IMG/VR virus record: IMGVR_UViG_3300032309_000977 | Coordinates: 1 to 61,021 of that record | Strand: one strand, 5' to 3' | Source: a virus | DNA: 61,021 nucleotides | Shown here: positions 33,672 through 42,553 of the stretch, in pieces | Layout: the number at the start of each line of letters is the position of its first letter | How positions within the stretch are numbered: position 1 is the first letter of the stretch | Made by a program: the position numbers and the translations under genes | The notes under the pieces: model-generated | Told to the model about the DNA's origin: nothing | Seen by the model: the letters and a program-made list of their open reading frames with translations, nothing else | Database searches by the model: none

Positions 33672-34345
33672 GTCGTACTGGGTTTTTGCTCGCTGAAGAC
33701 GAGGCTCTAAAGAAACTATTTAACGGCATGACCGTGTATGATGATAGGAATGCCGCTAGACCCGTACAAGTTTTCTTCCGTTACCCAGAAGGTGAAACCG
33801 AACGTGAATATCCTTTTATTACTATTGAGCATATTGATATTGTTCACGCTCGCAATCGCCAGCATTCTGAGAATACTATTTACTACCAAACTGACGGACT
33901 GGGAGCGTCCTCTGGACCAGACGCCATGTACTACTGGCCCAGTTACTCCACAAACTTTGACTTCATCACCAACAAAGACGACTACGCCTTATTAGAAGCA
34001 AACGAATTTGTTCCTGTAGACCTGCTTTACCAGATATCTACGTTTACAAGAACAGTATTGCATGACCGTCAATTGTCACAACAGATGCTAATTAGAACCC
34101 TTCCCTTTAGAAGGGGCTTCATTGAGATTCCTGCTGACAACACTATTCGCCGTTTAGACCTACTTGATTGGACTACGGCTGACCTTCTTGACCCTGAAGC
34201 AGGTTATCGCAAGCGTATTTTTCGTAAAGTTTATACAGTTCAGATGTCGGCTGAAATACCTTCATCTGTTCTTACAGGTGTTCGTAGTGTTCAAACTACG
34301 AATATTACTATCCAGAGCACACCGTCGGGCGCATTGCCCACCTAA
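33668..34345 (+). CDS. Probable tail terminator
   Basis: A 225-residue protein. VQVFFRYPEGETEREYPFIT, then IEHIDIVHARNRQHSEN, has the strand-helix pattern seen in tail terminator proteins ('v.Vf...p....r..pfi.i'), and DLLYQISTFTRTVLHDRQLS followed by MLIRTLPFRR adds the helices. It lies between neck genes and the sheath gene, where the terminator is normally encoded in myoviruses. Terminators cap the tail and bind the neck. A disordered end (QSTPSGALPT) follows. Confidence 0.65.
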   Translation: MSRTGFLLAEDEALKKLFNGMTVYDDRNAARPVQVFFRYPEGETEREYPFITIEHIDIVHARNRQHSENTIYYQTDGLGASSGPDAMYYWPSYSTNFDFITNKDDYALLEANEFVPVDLLYQISTFTRTVLHDRQLSQQMLIRTLPFRRGFIEIPADNTIRRLDLLDWTTADLLDPEAGYRKRIFRKVYTVQMSAEIPSSVLTGVRSVQTTNITIQSTPSGALPT

Positions 34346-34367
34346 AGCGGCTGAACACTATTTGAGG

Positions 34368-34373
34368 CATAAT
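34368..34373 (+). promoter_or_regulatory. Probable -10 box of tail operon (CATAAT)
   Basis: CATAAT within GGCATAATGG, 49 bases before the sheath ATG 34422; AAGGAG sits just before the gene. Confidence 0.35.
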
Positions 34374-34421
34374 GGTAAGCAAACACTTTCAAGCAAAGTA
34401 TCTTTTTTCTAAGGAGCAATA

Positions 34422-35933
34422 ATGCCAGCATATACACGACCAGGGGTTTACGTCACCGAAGGTCCTTTCTCAACAACGGCTGCTACTGGTGCGTCTACAG
34501 TTGCCGCTGCTTTTGTTGGGCCTGTTGCACGAGGACCAATCACTCCAACATTGGTAACTTCATGGACCGCTTACAAAGCGTTGTTTGGTGATTTGAGTTC
34601 ATCTTACGAACTTCCTTACGCTGTCTACCATTACTTTGCTAATGGTGGTCGCAATGCGTACATTTCTCGTGTGTACAACGGAACTACTACAACTGCTGCA
34701 TCAACTGCATTTGTAAACATTACAGGAACTGTTAACGGTGGTTCATCAACTACTGTATTTAAACTTTCAGCAGATAACCCAGGTGCTTGGGGCAATAGCC
34801 TAACCGCAACTGTTACTGCTGGTTTGGTAACAGGAAATACACCAACGTTTACATTAACTATTCTTCTTTCTGGCGTAGAAGTTGAACGATGGTCAGAACT
34901 TAGTTTAGACCCTGCTTCTAATCGTTTTGTATCTACCATTGTTAACAACTACTCCACATACGTATCTGTTTCTGCTGTTGCTGTATACACATCTAGTTAT
35001 ACGTTGGCAACTGTAACTGCCAGTGCTTTTGCAAGTGGTAGTGATGGAACTGCTGCAAACGGAACTGAAACTAGCACTCAGTGGTCTAACGCAGTAAGTC
35101 GTTTGGACCTTGTAAGCCAAGAATTAGTTCTTAACCTTCCAGGAATGACTACTGCTGCAATTGTTAACTCCACTTTGAGTTATGCAGAAGGTCGTGGTGA
35201 CGTTTTTGTAGTAATTGACCCAGCAACAGTAACTTCTGGTGCCGATGCTTTGACCGCAGTGTCTGGTTATAACGCTTCGTCTTATGGCGCTGTGTATTAT
35301 CCAAAACTTATGATGGTTGACCCAGCAAAAACTGGAACCGCATCTATTCGTTCAACTTTTCCAGGTGGTGCAATCCTTGGTTTGTACAGCCGTGTAGAAA
35401 CTGAACGAACGGTAGCCAAGGCTCCTGCTGGATACGCTTACGATGTCCGTGGAGCATTTGGTGTTGAAACCAAATTCACAGAAGCGGAAGAAGGTTCACT
35501 GTACTCAGGCCATGTAAACACCCTAAAGGCAATTGCAGGTAGTGGTGTAATTATCAATGGTGCTCGTACCTTGAAGAAAACAGACATTACAAAGTTTGTA
35601 CCAACTCGCCGTAGTCTCAACTACATTAAGGCTCAAAGCAAGTTGCTTACACAGTTTGCACTGTTTGAACCAAACAACGAACGACTTTGGACCAGTATCC
35701 AAAGCACCCTTTCAAAGTTCCTGTCGGCTTTCTGGGCTGCTGGTGGACTCAAGGGACGTACTACATCGGAAGCGTTCTACATTATTTGTGATTCGTCAAA
35801 CAACACGCAATCAAGTATTGAAAATGGAGAAGTCCGAATTGAAGTAGGTGTTGCTTTGCAAACGCCTGCTGAATTTATCGTAATCAACGTAACACAGTTC
35901 ACAGGTGGCACTTCAGCCGCTGAGAATGTGTAA
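34422..35933 (+). CDS. Contractile tail sheath protein
   Basis: A 503-residue protein with TAAGGAG before ATG 34422. The start PAYTRPGVYVTEGPFSTTA and AAFVGPVARGPITPTLVTSW are classic for sheath proteins (YKTPGVY..E, then f.G....Gp...P..v.s), as is AVYHYFANGGRNAYISRVY. The C-terminal half has FEPNNERLWTSIQSTLSKFL, AFWAAGGLKG and YIICDSSNNT, as in gp18-like proteins. It polymerises around the tail tube and contracts to drive it into the cell. The presence of this gene defines the phage as a myovirus. Confidence 0.95.
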   Translation: MPAYTRPGVYVTEGPFSTTAATGASTVAAAFVGPVARGPITPTLVTSWTAYKALFGDLSSSYELPYAVYHYFANGGRNAYISRVYNGTTTTAASTAFVNITGTVNGGSSTTVFKLSADNPGAWGNSLTATVTAGLVTGNTPTFTLTILLSGVEVERWSELSLDPASNRFVSTIVNNYSTYVSVSAVAVYTSSYTLATVTASAFASGSDGTAANGTETSTQWSNAVSRLDLVSQELVLNLPGMTTAAIVNSTLSYAEGRGDVFVVIDPATVTSGADALTAVSGYNASSYGAVYYPKLMMVDPAKTGTASIRSTFPGGAILGLYSRVETERTVAKAPAGYAYDVRGAFGVETKFTEAEEGSLYSGHVNTLKAIAGSGVIINGARTLKKTDITKFVPTRRSLNYIKAQSKLLTQFALFEPNNERLWTSIQSTLSKFLSAFWAAGGLKGRTTSEAFYIICDSSNNTQSSIENGEVRIEVGVALQTPAEFIVINVTQFTGGTSAAENV

Positions 35934-35942
35934 GGAGAAGCC

Positions 35943-36590
35943 ATGGCTTTAGCAACACGCACAGACCCACTACGCAACTTTAAGTTCCTTATTCAGATTG
36001 TTCCAAGCAGTGGTCTTCAGACCCATGCACCGAACCTTCCAAAATTGGGCTTTATGGAAATGAGTGGCCTCAGTGTCACCAATGAACTGATTGCTTACCG
36101 TGAAGGTGGAATGAATACCCACCCACACAAGATGGTAGGTCAGTCAGACTTCCCACCTGTTTCATTCTCACGTGGCGTATTTGCTACCGAAGGTGGAACT
36201 GCTGGAGATGGAGACAAAGGTCTATGGAACTGGCAAACCTTTATTCACGCTTGGCAACAGGGCGTCCCTACAGGTAGTGCTGGATTGGCTCAGTCCAATG
36301 GCGACAGTGACTACCGTTGTGACATCATTGTAAAAGTTTACGACCACCCATACACACGAACTGGTACATCGTATCTAGATAGTGACGTTGTTGGTGAAGG
36401 TCAAAGCATCAAGCCAGGAAATGTTCGTTTGGCATTCAAACTGTTCAACACCTGGCCTGGAGTTTTTGCAATGAACGGATTGAACGCTGGAGACAACGGA
36501 ATCCTCATTCAACAAATGACCCTCCACCACGAAGGTTTTTACATCGCTTGGAACCAATCAGAAATTGATAACATCGCAGCAATTCGCTGA
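35943..36590 (+). CDS. Tail tube protein (gp19-like)
   Basis: A 215-residue protein directly after the sheath with AGGAG before ATG 35943. DPLRNFKFLIQIVPSS, then LGFMEMSGLSVTNELIAYREGG, then NWQTFIHAWQ are typical of T4 gp19-type tube proteins ('dPl..f.F.v.i', 'f.evsGl..e.e...yreG', '..w.w...v'). It builds the inner tube through which DNA passes. An insertion of about 30 residues (TEGGTAGDGDKG) lengthens a loop relative to the usual family size. Confidence 0.93.
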   Translation: MALATRTDPLRNFKFLIQIVPSSGLQTHAPNLPKLGFMEMSGLSVTNELIAYREGGMNTHPHKMVGQSDFPPVSFSRGVFATEGGTAGDGDKGLWNWQTFIHAWQQGVPTGSAGLAQSNGDSDYRCDIIVKVYDHPYTRTGTSYLDSDVVGEGQSIKPGNVRLAFKLFNTWPGVFAMNGLNAGDNGILIQQMTLHHEGFYIAWNQSEIDNIAAIR

Positions 36591-36632
36591 TACATTACAT
36601 AAATAATAATTGTTAACTAGTAGGAGTAGTAC

Positions 36633-37427
36633 ATGAGTAAATCAATAGCGTCTGATGCCGAAGCAGTAAATCAAGCAATTCAAGACCCCGCACCTCAAAT
36701 TGCAAGCCCTAAAAGTTTGCAAGTTGAGTTGTTGCGGGGATTCTTTGATGGAACTGAGTGGCAAACCAGTGCGTCAGTTAAAGAACTAACTGGAGTAGAT
36801 GAAGAAGCACTTGCGGCTTTTGATATTCGCAATGGAGTTTCATATTCAGAATATATGACCCATTTGCTTAAACGTTCAGTGGTAGACATTGGTGCTACCC
36901 GTGTTGAGGACAACCCAGCAATACTAGATAATCTTATTATCGGTGACCGTGACGTTTTGTTCCTAGGAACACTAAAAGCAACATATGGTCGTTACCGTGA
37001 GTTTGAATTGATTTGTCGGGAATGTGAAGGACACAACGACATTAAGATTGACCTTGAAGATGATTTTAAAGTAGACGAATCATCGGAAGATTTAAGGGTG
37101 CCTTTATCTGCAACGCTTCGTGACGGTACAGTTATCCAATTAAATTACCCTACTGGGGCAGACAGTCAATACGTATCTAAGAAGGCTAAAACAACGGCTG
37201 AACAAAACACATTAATGCTTGCTCGTTGTGCAGTACTCCCAGGAATGGACCGACCTCAAGCAGAGGTGTGGGCAAAGAATCTCAATCTGGCTGACCGTAA
37301 CAAGTTGGTTAAGACGCTTCTTTCTGCACAGCCAGGACCTCGTATGGAGGAGGTGGAGACCCAATGCGCCCACTGTAATGCTAAACTTGTTCTAGCCTTA
37401 GATTGGGTCTCCCTTTTATTTGGCTAA
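36633..37427 (+). CDS. Tape-measure chaperone/baseplate hub assembly protein (gp26-like)
   Basis: A 264-residue protein with TAGGAG before ATG 36633. It has two CxxC sites, LICRECEGHND in the middle and ETQCAHCNAKL near the end, which together could bind a zinc. The core (VTRVEDNPAILDNLIIGDRD-like helical area, then VIQLNYPTGADS) resembles the T4 gp26/gp51-type baseplate hub or tape measure chaperone family of myoviruses. Its place between tube and tape measure fits. A second small frame overlaps its end (37420), as in the gpG/gpGT arrangement of other tails. Confidence 0.75.
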   Translation: MSKSIASDAEAVNQAIQDPAPQIASPKSLQVELLRGFFDGTEWQTSASVKELTGVDEEALAAFDIRNGVSYSEYMTHLLKRSVVDIGATRVEDNPAILDNLIIGDRDVLFLGTLKATYGRYREFELICRECEGHNDIKIDLEDDFKVDESSEDLRVPLSATLRDGTVIQLNYPTGADSQYVSKKAKTTAEQNTLMLARCAVLPGMDRPQAEVWAKNLNLADRNKLVKTLLSAQPGPRMEEVETQCAHCNAKLVLALDWVSLLFG

Positions 37428-37569
37428 TTTGGTAAACGTTTATTGGGAATACGAAACGATTGCCTCTACGTATAGAGGTTTTGGTCTGGGGGATATCCAG
37501 ACTATGACAGTTCGTCAGCGAGCATTTTGGGTATCCATGGCTCGTTGGAGAAACTCCTCTAAAGGATAA
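37420..37569 (+). CDS. Small gpT-like protein, possible frameshift partner
   Basis: A 49-residue coding frame in the 144-base gap before the tape measure: MANLVNVYWEYETIASTYRG, then GFGLGDIQTMTVRQRAFWVS, and a short basic end. Proteins of this kind ('w....i...yG....di..mt..e...') commonly follow the tube in myoviruses and siphoviruses as the T part of the tape-measure chaperone. Start could be TTG 37420 or TTG 37429; neither has a clear ribosome site. The frame is +1 relative to the gene before, which ends with a CTTTTATTT stretch, so a +1 shift giving a fused longer protein is a real option. Confidence 0.7.
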   Translation: MANLVNVYWEYETIASTYRGFGLGDIQTMTVRQRAFWVSMARWRNSSKG

Positions 37570-37571
37570 CT

Positions 37572-40322
37572 ATGGCAGAAGATTCCCTATTAGGTTTAGG
37601 CGCAGGAACACCCCCAGGTGGGGCATCTAGCGCTGTAGGTAGTTCTACTGTTAACTCACGCCTAAACGTTGATTTAAAAATTCTAAAAGGTCTTAATGAT
37701 GAACTTAAGACCATGGGTACAACTGCCAAAAGCATTGAAAAGAACTTTGATTCTTTAATCAAAAAGACTAAAGAACTTACTAAAGAACTTCAAGCCGCTG
37801 GTAAGGCTGGACGAAATCTAAACGGAAACACGTCTAACTCATACATTCCTAAAAACGGCATGCCTCCAGCAGCCGATTTGCACTCACTGCAAAAACAACA
37901 ACTAGGAATGTTCCAGCAATTCCAAGGTAGCCAAATTGCTATGGCTCAATCCCTTATGGGTGGAGCAGGCGGTATGGGAGGCGGTGGGGGCGGTGCTGGT
38001 GGCCCATGGGCAATGGTTGCCCAAAAGATTGTAGACGGTATACAAAAAGCAGGAGCAATGATTGATGCACGGGTTGACCGTGGTCGTCAGTATGCACTTC
38101 CAGCAGACCGTTTATCTGTACTACTACAGCAACAGAATGGTATCTCACAAAACCAGGTGATGAACCAAATGCGTATGCCATTGACCAATTACAGGTTGGG
38201 CGCTGATGGTATTAATGAATTGCTTGCACTGCAATCACGCACTGGATTAAAAGCAAATGCTCAAATGGGCGCTGCAACAGAAGCACTAAGAACAGTTAGT
38301 GGTTACGGTTATAGCACTGCTGATATTGCCAATATGACTGAATCTATGGCTGGCCCTAACACGGCTAACCGCATGTTCATGATGATGGGCACTGGTATCT
38401 ATGGCATTGGCGGTAAGCAAAAAGACCCAATGCAAGTTATTAAAGATACTGTAAATCGTTTAGGACTTACTAGTAAAGACATCGTTGACAGCGGCTTGCA
38501 AAAAGGTTCAGTTGCTCGTCAAAAATTAGAGATGGCTGGGTTTGATGAAAACATGCAAACCATGGTTCTCCAATACGCCCAGTCTAACCTTAATTATCGG
38601 GACAAAGGTGGGAAGGGTATGTATGACCCTTCTAAAAAGGCTGACCGTGAGCGCATGGGGATTGAAAATAACTATGCAACTCAAGTTGAAGAAACACAAC
38701 GTGTAGAAGGAAAACGTGAGGAAAACTTCTATAAGCGTCAGGCTGATAATTTTTCACAGTTAGAAAAGAACATGCAAAAAGTTACCAAACTATTTGGTGA
38801 ACTTGAAGATTCTCTTTCTACAATTATTGGAGCAAAAACAAGTACTCGTGGCTTTGGAAAGATATTTAATACCCTTGGTGATTTAGGTATTCCAGGAATG
38901 AACTCTCTTGGAAACTTCATTGGTGACCCTGCTGGAGCGAGTGCCGAGACTTCACGAATTGCTAGTACTAAACCTACATCTGCTCCTAAGTATGGTGCAA
39001 TGTTAGAAAAACTTAAACCACAAATGCGTGAGCCTTTGGAAAGAATGCTTAAAGATGCTGGTGGTCGTGTAGGTATTGGGCAAACTTATCGCAGCGCAGA
39101 TGACCAAAAAAAGATGTTCTTAGAACGGTATTACAAAACCGATAAGAAAACAGGAACATTTTGGAATGGTTCATACTGGGAAAAGAAGCCAGGAGTTGCA
39201 GCAGCCACTCCTCCAGGAATGTCTATGCACGAAATTGGACTTGCAGCAGACCTTACTGGTGACCTTGAGTGGGTTAAAAAGAATGCTGGTCGTTATGGTT
39301 TGGAGTCATTTGATTTCATGGGAGAACCATGGCACATTCAACTAAAGGGTATACCAAGGAGTCGTAGTCAGTATGAAAAGGCTGGCGCACCTTTGGGAAC
39401 CAATAACAGCGGAGACACTGCTTACAGCCCAACTACTACTGGAACTACTAAAGAAGTTGGACCATATGGTCAAACATCTGTTACGGGTGGAGCAAGTAAT
39501 GAGATTGGACTGCGAGCAAACTCCATGGGTGCAATGTCTATGGGAGCAGCAATGGCTACCTTTGCTTCCAGCAGAATTGTTTATGGAGAAAATGGAAATA
39601 CTTCAGTAGGTTCTGCTGGTGGTTCTGGAGCAACGGTATCGGCTCAAAGTGCTGCTGGTGTTGTTGGTAATAACGTAAAGGCAACTGATGAAGCAGGGTT
39701 ACGTTCATACTATGGAAATTTGTATAAAAACCTAAGCCGAAACAATATTGGTAAGGAAGGTGTACGAAGTCTATTAAGTGGTTTAACTGTAAGAGGAAGA
39801 CGACTTACTCCAGAAGAAATTAATGGATTTGTACAGATTGCAGGACGTGAGTCTGGATATAACTCCAACGCATACAATCCAACAGTAAGAACTGATGATA
39901 TTTCTTTTGGATTGTTCCAATTAAATATGGACCCTAGCGCTGGTGGAACAGACGCTTTTAGGAAGTTTCCATGGCTTAAAGGAAACTACGACAAACTTTG
40001 GGACCCAAAAACTAACGTAGACGTTGCTGCTGGTTGGAAAATGGCAGATGGCGTAGGTCGTGGAAATATCTTTTACCATTGGGGTGGTACTCCTGAAAAC
40101 CCTATGGCAGGTAGTGCTGGGTACAAACAAGGTGACCCTGCGTATCCATCTTCTCCTGGTCCACTTCCCCGTAGTGGTGGTAGTACTAATGTTATTACTG
40201 TTGCTCCCGTAATCCATATCAACACAACTGGAAGCACCAGTATGGATATTAACCAAATGGCTAAGGAAGTTTCGCATATGCTTGAAAAAGAAATTCACTT
40301 AACAATGATGAGGGCTAAGTAA
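37572..40322 (+). CDS. Tape measure protein with M15 peptidase and lytic transglycosylase domains
   Basis: A 916-residue protein with AAAGGA before ATG 37572. Residues 30-70 are coiled coil; residues 120-330 carry the helical and Gly-rich tape measure core (QNGISQNQVMNQMRMPLTNY). Residues about 470-600 are a M15/VanY domain: GIGQTYRSADDQKKMFLERY, MSMHEIGLAADL (zinc His/Asp) and EPWHIQL (zinc His). Residues about 715-850 are an SLT-type transglycosylase, with Glu in AGRESGYNSNAYNP and SFGLFQLNM. Both domains cut peptidoglycan. The tape measure sets tail length and is delivered early, so the two domains are likely to open the cell wall at infection. Confidence 0.92.
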   Translation: MAEDSLLGLGAGTPPGGASSAVGSSTVNSRLNVDLKILKGLNDELKTMGTTAKSIEKNFDSLIKKTKELTKELQAAGKAGRNLNGNTSNSYIPKNGMPPAADLHSLQKQQLGMFQQFQGSQIAMAQSLMGGAGGMGGGGGGAGGPWAMVAQKIVDGIQKAGAMIDARVDRGRQYALPADRLSVLLQQQNGISQNQVMNQMRMPLTNYRLGADGINELLALQSRTGLKANAQMGAATEALRTVSGYGYSTADIANMTESMAGPNTANRMFMMMGTGIYGIGGKQKDPMQVIKDTVNRLGLTSKDIVDSGLQKGSVARQKLEMAGFDENMQTMVLQYAQSNLNYRDKGGKGMYDPSKKADRERMGIENNYATQVEETQRVEGKREENFYKRQADNFSQLEKNMQKVTKLFGELEDSLSTIIGAKTSTRGFGKIFNTLGDLGIPGMNSLGNFIGDPAGASAETSRIASTKPTSAPKYGAMLEKLKPQMREPLERMLKDAGGRVGIGQTYRSADDQKKMFLERYYKTDKKTGTFWNGSYWEKKPGVAAATPPGMSMHEIGLAADLTGDLEWVKKNAGRYGLESFDFMGEPWHIQLKGIPRSRSQYEKAGAPLGTNNSGDTAYSPTTTGTTKEVGPYGQTSVTGGASNEIGLRANSMGAMSMGAAMATFASSRIVYGENGNTSVGSAGGSGATVSAQSAAGVVGNNVKATDEAGLRSYYGNLYKNLSRNNIGKEGVRSLLSGLTVRGRRLTPEEINGFVQIAGRESGYNSNAYNPTVRTDDISFGLFQLNMDPSAGGTDAFRKFPWLKGNYDKLWDPKTNVDVAAGWKMADGVGRGNIFYHWGGTPENPMAGSAGYKQGDPAYPSSPGPLPRSGGSTNVITVAPVIHINTTGSTSMDINQMAKEVSHMLEKEIHLTMMRAK

Positions 40323-42283
40323 TGGCTGACCAAGACCCTACAGTTCCACGTTCTGCTATTAACTATAGTAACTCTGTATTTACAGACCGTAATGCTTTTT
40401 ATAATTACGATAGAACTACACCTGCACAAGATAAAGAAACAGTAGTAAAACAAAATCCACCGTTTAAGTTTCCAGGAAATACTTACCGAGATATTGCTAA
40501 TAACACGCAAATCATGCGTCGTGGGTTTATGAGAAGTATTTTATTTGACGATAAGATTTTTAAAAAGTATTACGATGCTGCTCATACTGGAGAAAACAAT
40601 AATGGAAACTCCTCTGCAAAGTATGTGGGTGCTGGATTTACTGGTACGGCTCCAGGAAATAGAAAACTTAACTTTCAATTTAATCCTGACTACCTAGAAC
40701 GCTCTGTCAGTCAATCCGTTGGAAGTATGAACCCACTGCTTCAAAACCCTGCACAATTGCGTCAATCAGTTCCAGGAACCGCTAAGTTTGGTTTTTCTAT
40801 GACATTTAATCGTGAAATGGAAGTTGCTGCTGGTGGTTTTAAACGCAAACAATTGCAATATGATTACAATAAGTTTCAAGACGATTATGCGGCTTTTAGT
40901 AAAAACCCAGACCCAGAAGTATTGGGCGTACTTGCAGACTTAATGATATTTGACACAATCATTGGTCAAGGTATTTCTCCAGACATTGTAGAAGCAGTGT
41001 CGTTGTTTACGGAGCGTTCAGTTGTTCAGCAACAAAAGTATGAACAAGAAACAATAGACGATTATAAGAAAAATAATCCAAAAGGAACAGAAGTACCAGA
41101 AGCAAGTACTACGGACTTTAACGTAAACACCTTAATGGATAATGTTAATTTTGGTAACTCTGCTTTTCTTAACCCTCTCCCTGTTCGTATTGTTTTTTCA
41201 GATTATTTTATGATTGAAGGTGTAGTTACTGCTTCAAACGTAGGTTTTCAAAAGTTTTCAAAAGACCTTATCCCTACTGTATGTCAAGTGAACGTATCTG
41301 TAGATGCTTTGTATATCGGGTTTGCTCAACGAAATGCGTACCTAACTAAACAGTTAGAAGAATCCGCAACAGAAGCAGCAAACCAAAAAGAAGCAGACGA
41401 CGCAGAAATTAAAGCAATTCAACAAAAACTTGATGCAAAAGTTGGAAGAATTGACACTTACTACAATATACTATTTACTACAGGAATTAATTATGATATC
41501 CAAGTAGCACCACCTGGTGCTACTCCTTGCGCTGAAGTACCCGCATCTTCAAGTGCTCTTTGGAAGTATCAATGGGATACCTCAACTAACTATGGTGGGT
41601 ACTCAAACAATGTTCCATTAGAGATGTGGTACAACCATAGGTTTTTATATAGTGATTACAATGGAGATACCGCACAATACCGATGGAACGATAACTTACC
41701 AATTAGTTCTCTTTTCTTTTTTGCTAACACTATTGATTTAGGTATTGAAAATTTTGATACAAACAATATACGAGTAGTTGCACAAAATCCAGTGTTTTAT
41801 TTTAAGTATATAAAACCAGATAAGACTACAGTTAATTATTCAATTTCAGGTTCCATTGTAGAAACTGAAGCAATAGTTGGAAAAGTTCCAGGAGTAACAG
41901 ATAACTCACCTCTTAACCCAAACAGTCCAACTCCTATTCCTGTTGATCTTCAACCGTTATATAGTTATGGTTATGCTTATAACTATTTAATTACCATGAA
42001 CACAGATAAAAAATTGCCAGACCAAGGGTATGCAAAAGAAACCTTAATGAAGGGTGCAAGTCAAATGACACTTCTAGAATCTGGTCTTAGTGTTGATTTT
42101 TACTTTGAAGTAGACATTACAACTAAAGCAACAGGAACTCCAACTACTGTTAGAAGCAATGTTAAAAAAATAACTAAACGGTTGAAGTGGGGTGAGAAGT
42201 TTTTTTACACTTATGTATTAAATGAGTACATTGAATTAGGTAAGAAAATTGGGCCAAACACACCACGTGGACAATACACCTAA
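40322..42283 (+). CDS. Baseplate hub/tube-cap protein (CIS-tube-like)
   Basis: A 653-residue protein starting in a TAATG overlap. LNFQFNPDYLERSVSQSVG, then FGFSMTFNREMEV and PVRIVFSDYFMIEGVVTASN, together with IPTVCQVNVSVDAL, follow the order of the CIS tube/LysM-associated family (f.FNP..., l.f.m.fd, P..v.f.w....G.v.s, r..v.v.f). That family caps or starts the tube and binds the hub. A long linker with a helix (QLEESATEAANQKEADDAE) leads to a 260-residue beta-rich C-terminal part not in the usual family, which may be a receptor-facing or hub-extension domain (inference). Confidence 0.75.
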   Translation: MADQDPTVPRSAINYSNSVFTDRNAFYNYDRTTPAQDKETVVKQNPPFKFPGNTYRDIANNTQIMRRGFMRSILFDDKIFKKYYDAAHTGENNNGNSSAKYVGAGFTGTAPGNRKLNFQFNPDYLERSVSQSVGSMNPLLQNPAQLRQSVPGTAKFGFSMTFNREMEVAAGGFKRKQLQYDYNKFQDDYAAFSKNPDPEVLGVLADLMIFDTIIGQGISPDIVEAVSLFTERSVVQQQKYEQETIDDYKKNNPKGTEVPEASTTDFNVNTLMDNVNFGNSAFLNPLPVRIVFSDYFMIEGVVTASNVGFQKFSKDLIPTVCQVNVSVDALYIGFAQRNAYLTKQLEESATEAANQKEADDAEIKAIQQKLDAKVGRIDTYYNILFTTGINYDIQVAPPGATPCAEVPASSSALWKYQWDTSTNYGGYSNNVPLEMWYNHRFLYSDYNGDTAQYRWNDNLPISSLFFFANTIDLGIENFDTNNIRVVAQNPVFYFKYIKPDKTTVNYSISGSIVETEAIVGKVPGVTDNSPLNPNSPTPIPVDLQPLYSYGYAYNYLITMNTDKKLPDQGYAKETLMKGASQMTLLESGLSVDFYFEVDITTKATGTPTTVRSNVKKITKRLKWGEKFFYTYVLNEYIELGKKIGPNTPRGQYT

Positions 42284-42292
42284 GAGAACCTT

Positions 42293-42553
42293 ATGTCTTT
42301 ACCTACCTCATCTAGATACCTAACCATCACAGAAGAAAAAGACAATACGGTAGTACTTGCTGCTAACCGTAAAAAGTTTACGTTTAGTTCTTACCTAATC
42401 CACGTTGCTGTAGACGGTCAAACTTTTTCCTCATTAGCAGAACTCTACTTTGGGAATGAAAGTTTATTTTGGATAATTGCAGACGCTAATCCTCAAATAA
42501 AATTCCCAGATGTGATAAATGCAGGTACGTCTGTCCGTGTGCCTATCTTATGA
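42293..42553 (+). CDS. LysM-domain baseplate protein (gp53-like)
   Basis: An 86-residue protein. FTFSSYLIHVAVDGQTFSSL, then AELYFGNESLFWIIADANP, then VINAGTSVRVPIL is a single LysM-type fold ('y.V.....ls.iA..ygn...w..i...N......l..G..l.iP'). In myoviruses this small protein (T4 gp53-like, P2 X-like) binds the hub. It overlaps the hub gene by 4 bases. Confidence 0.88.
   Translation: MSLPTSSRYLTITEEKDNTVVLAANRKKFTFSSYLIHVAVDGQTFSSLAELYFGNESLFWIIADANPQIKFPDVINAGTSVRVPIL

Noticed and set aside
34346-34421. A 76-base gap of tRNA length
   Set aside because: No paired arms of tRNA type, T-loop sequence or CCA end were seen; it holds a promoter-like CATAAT and a ribosome site for the sheath gene.
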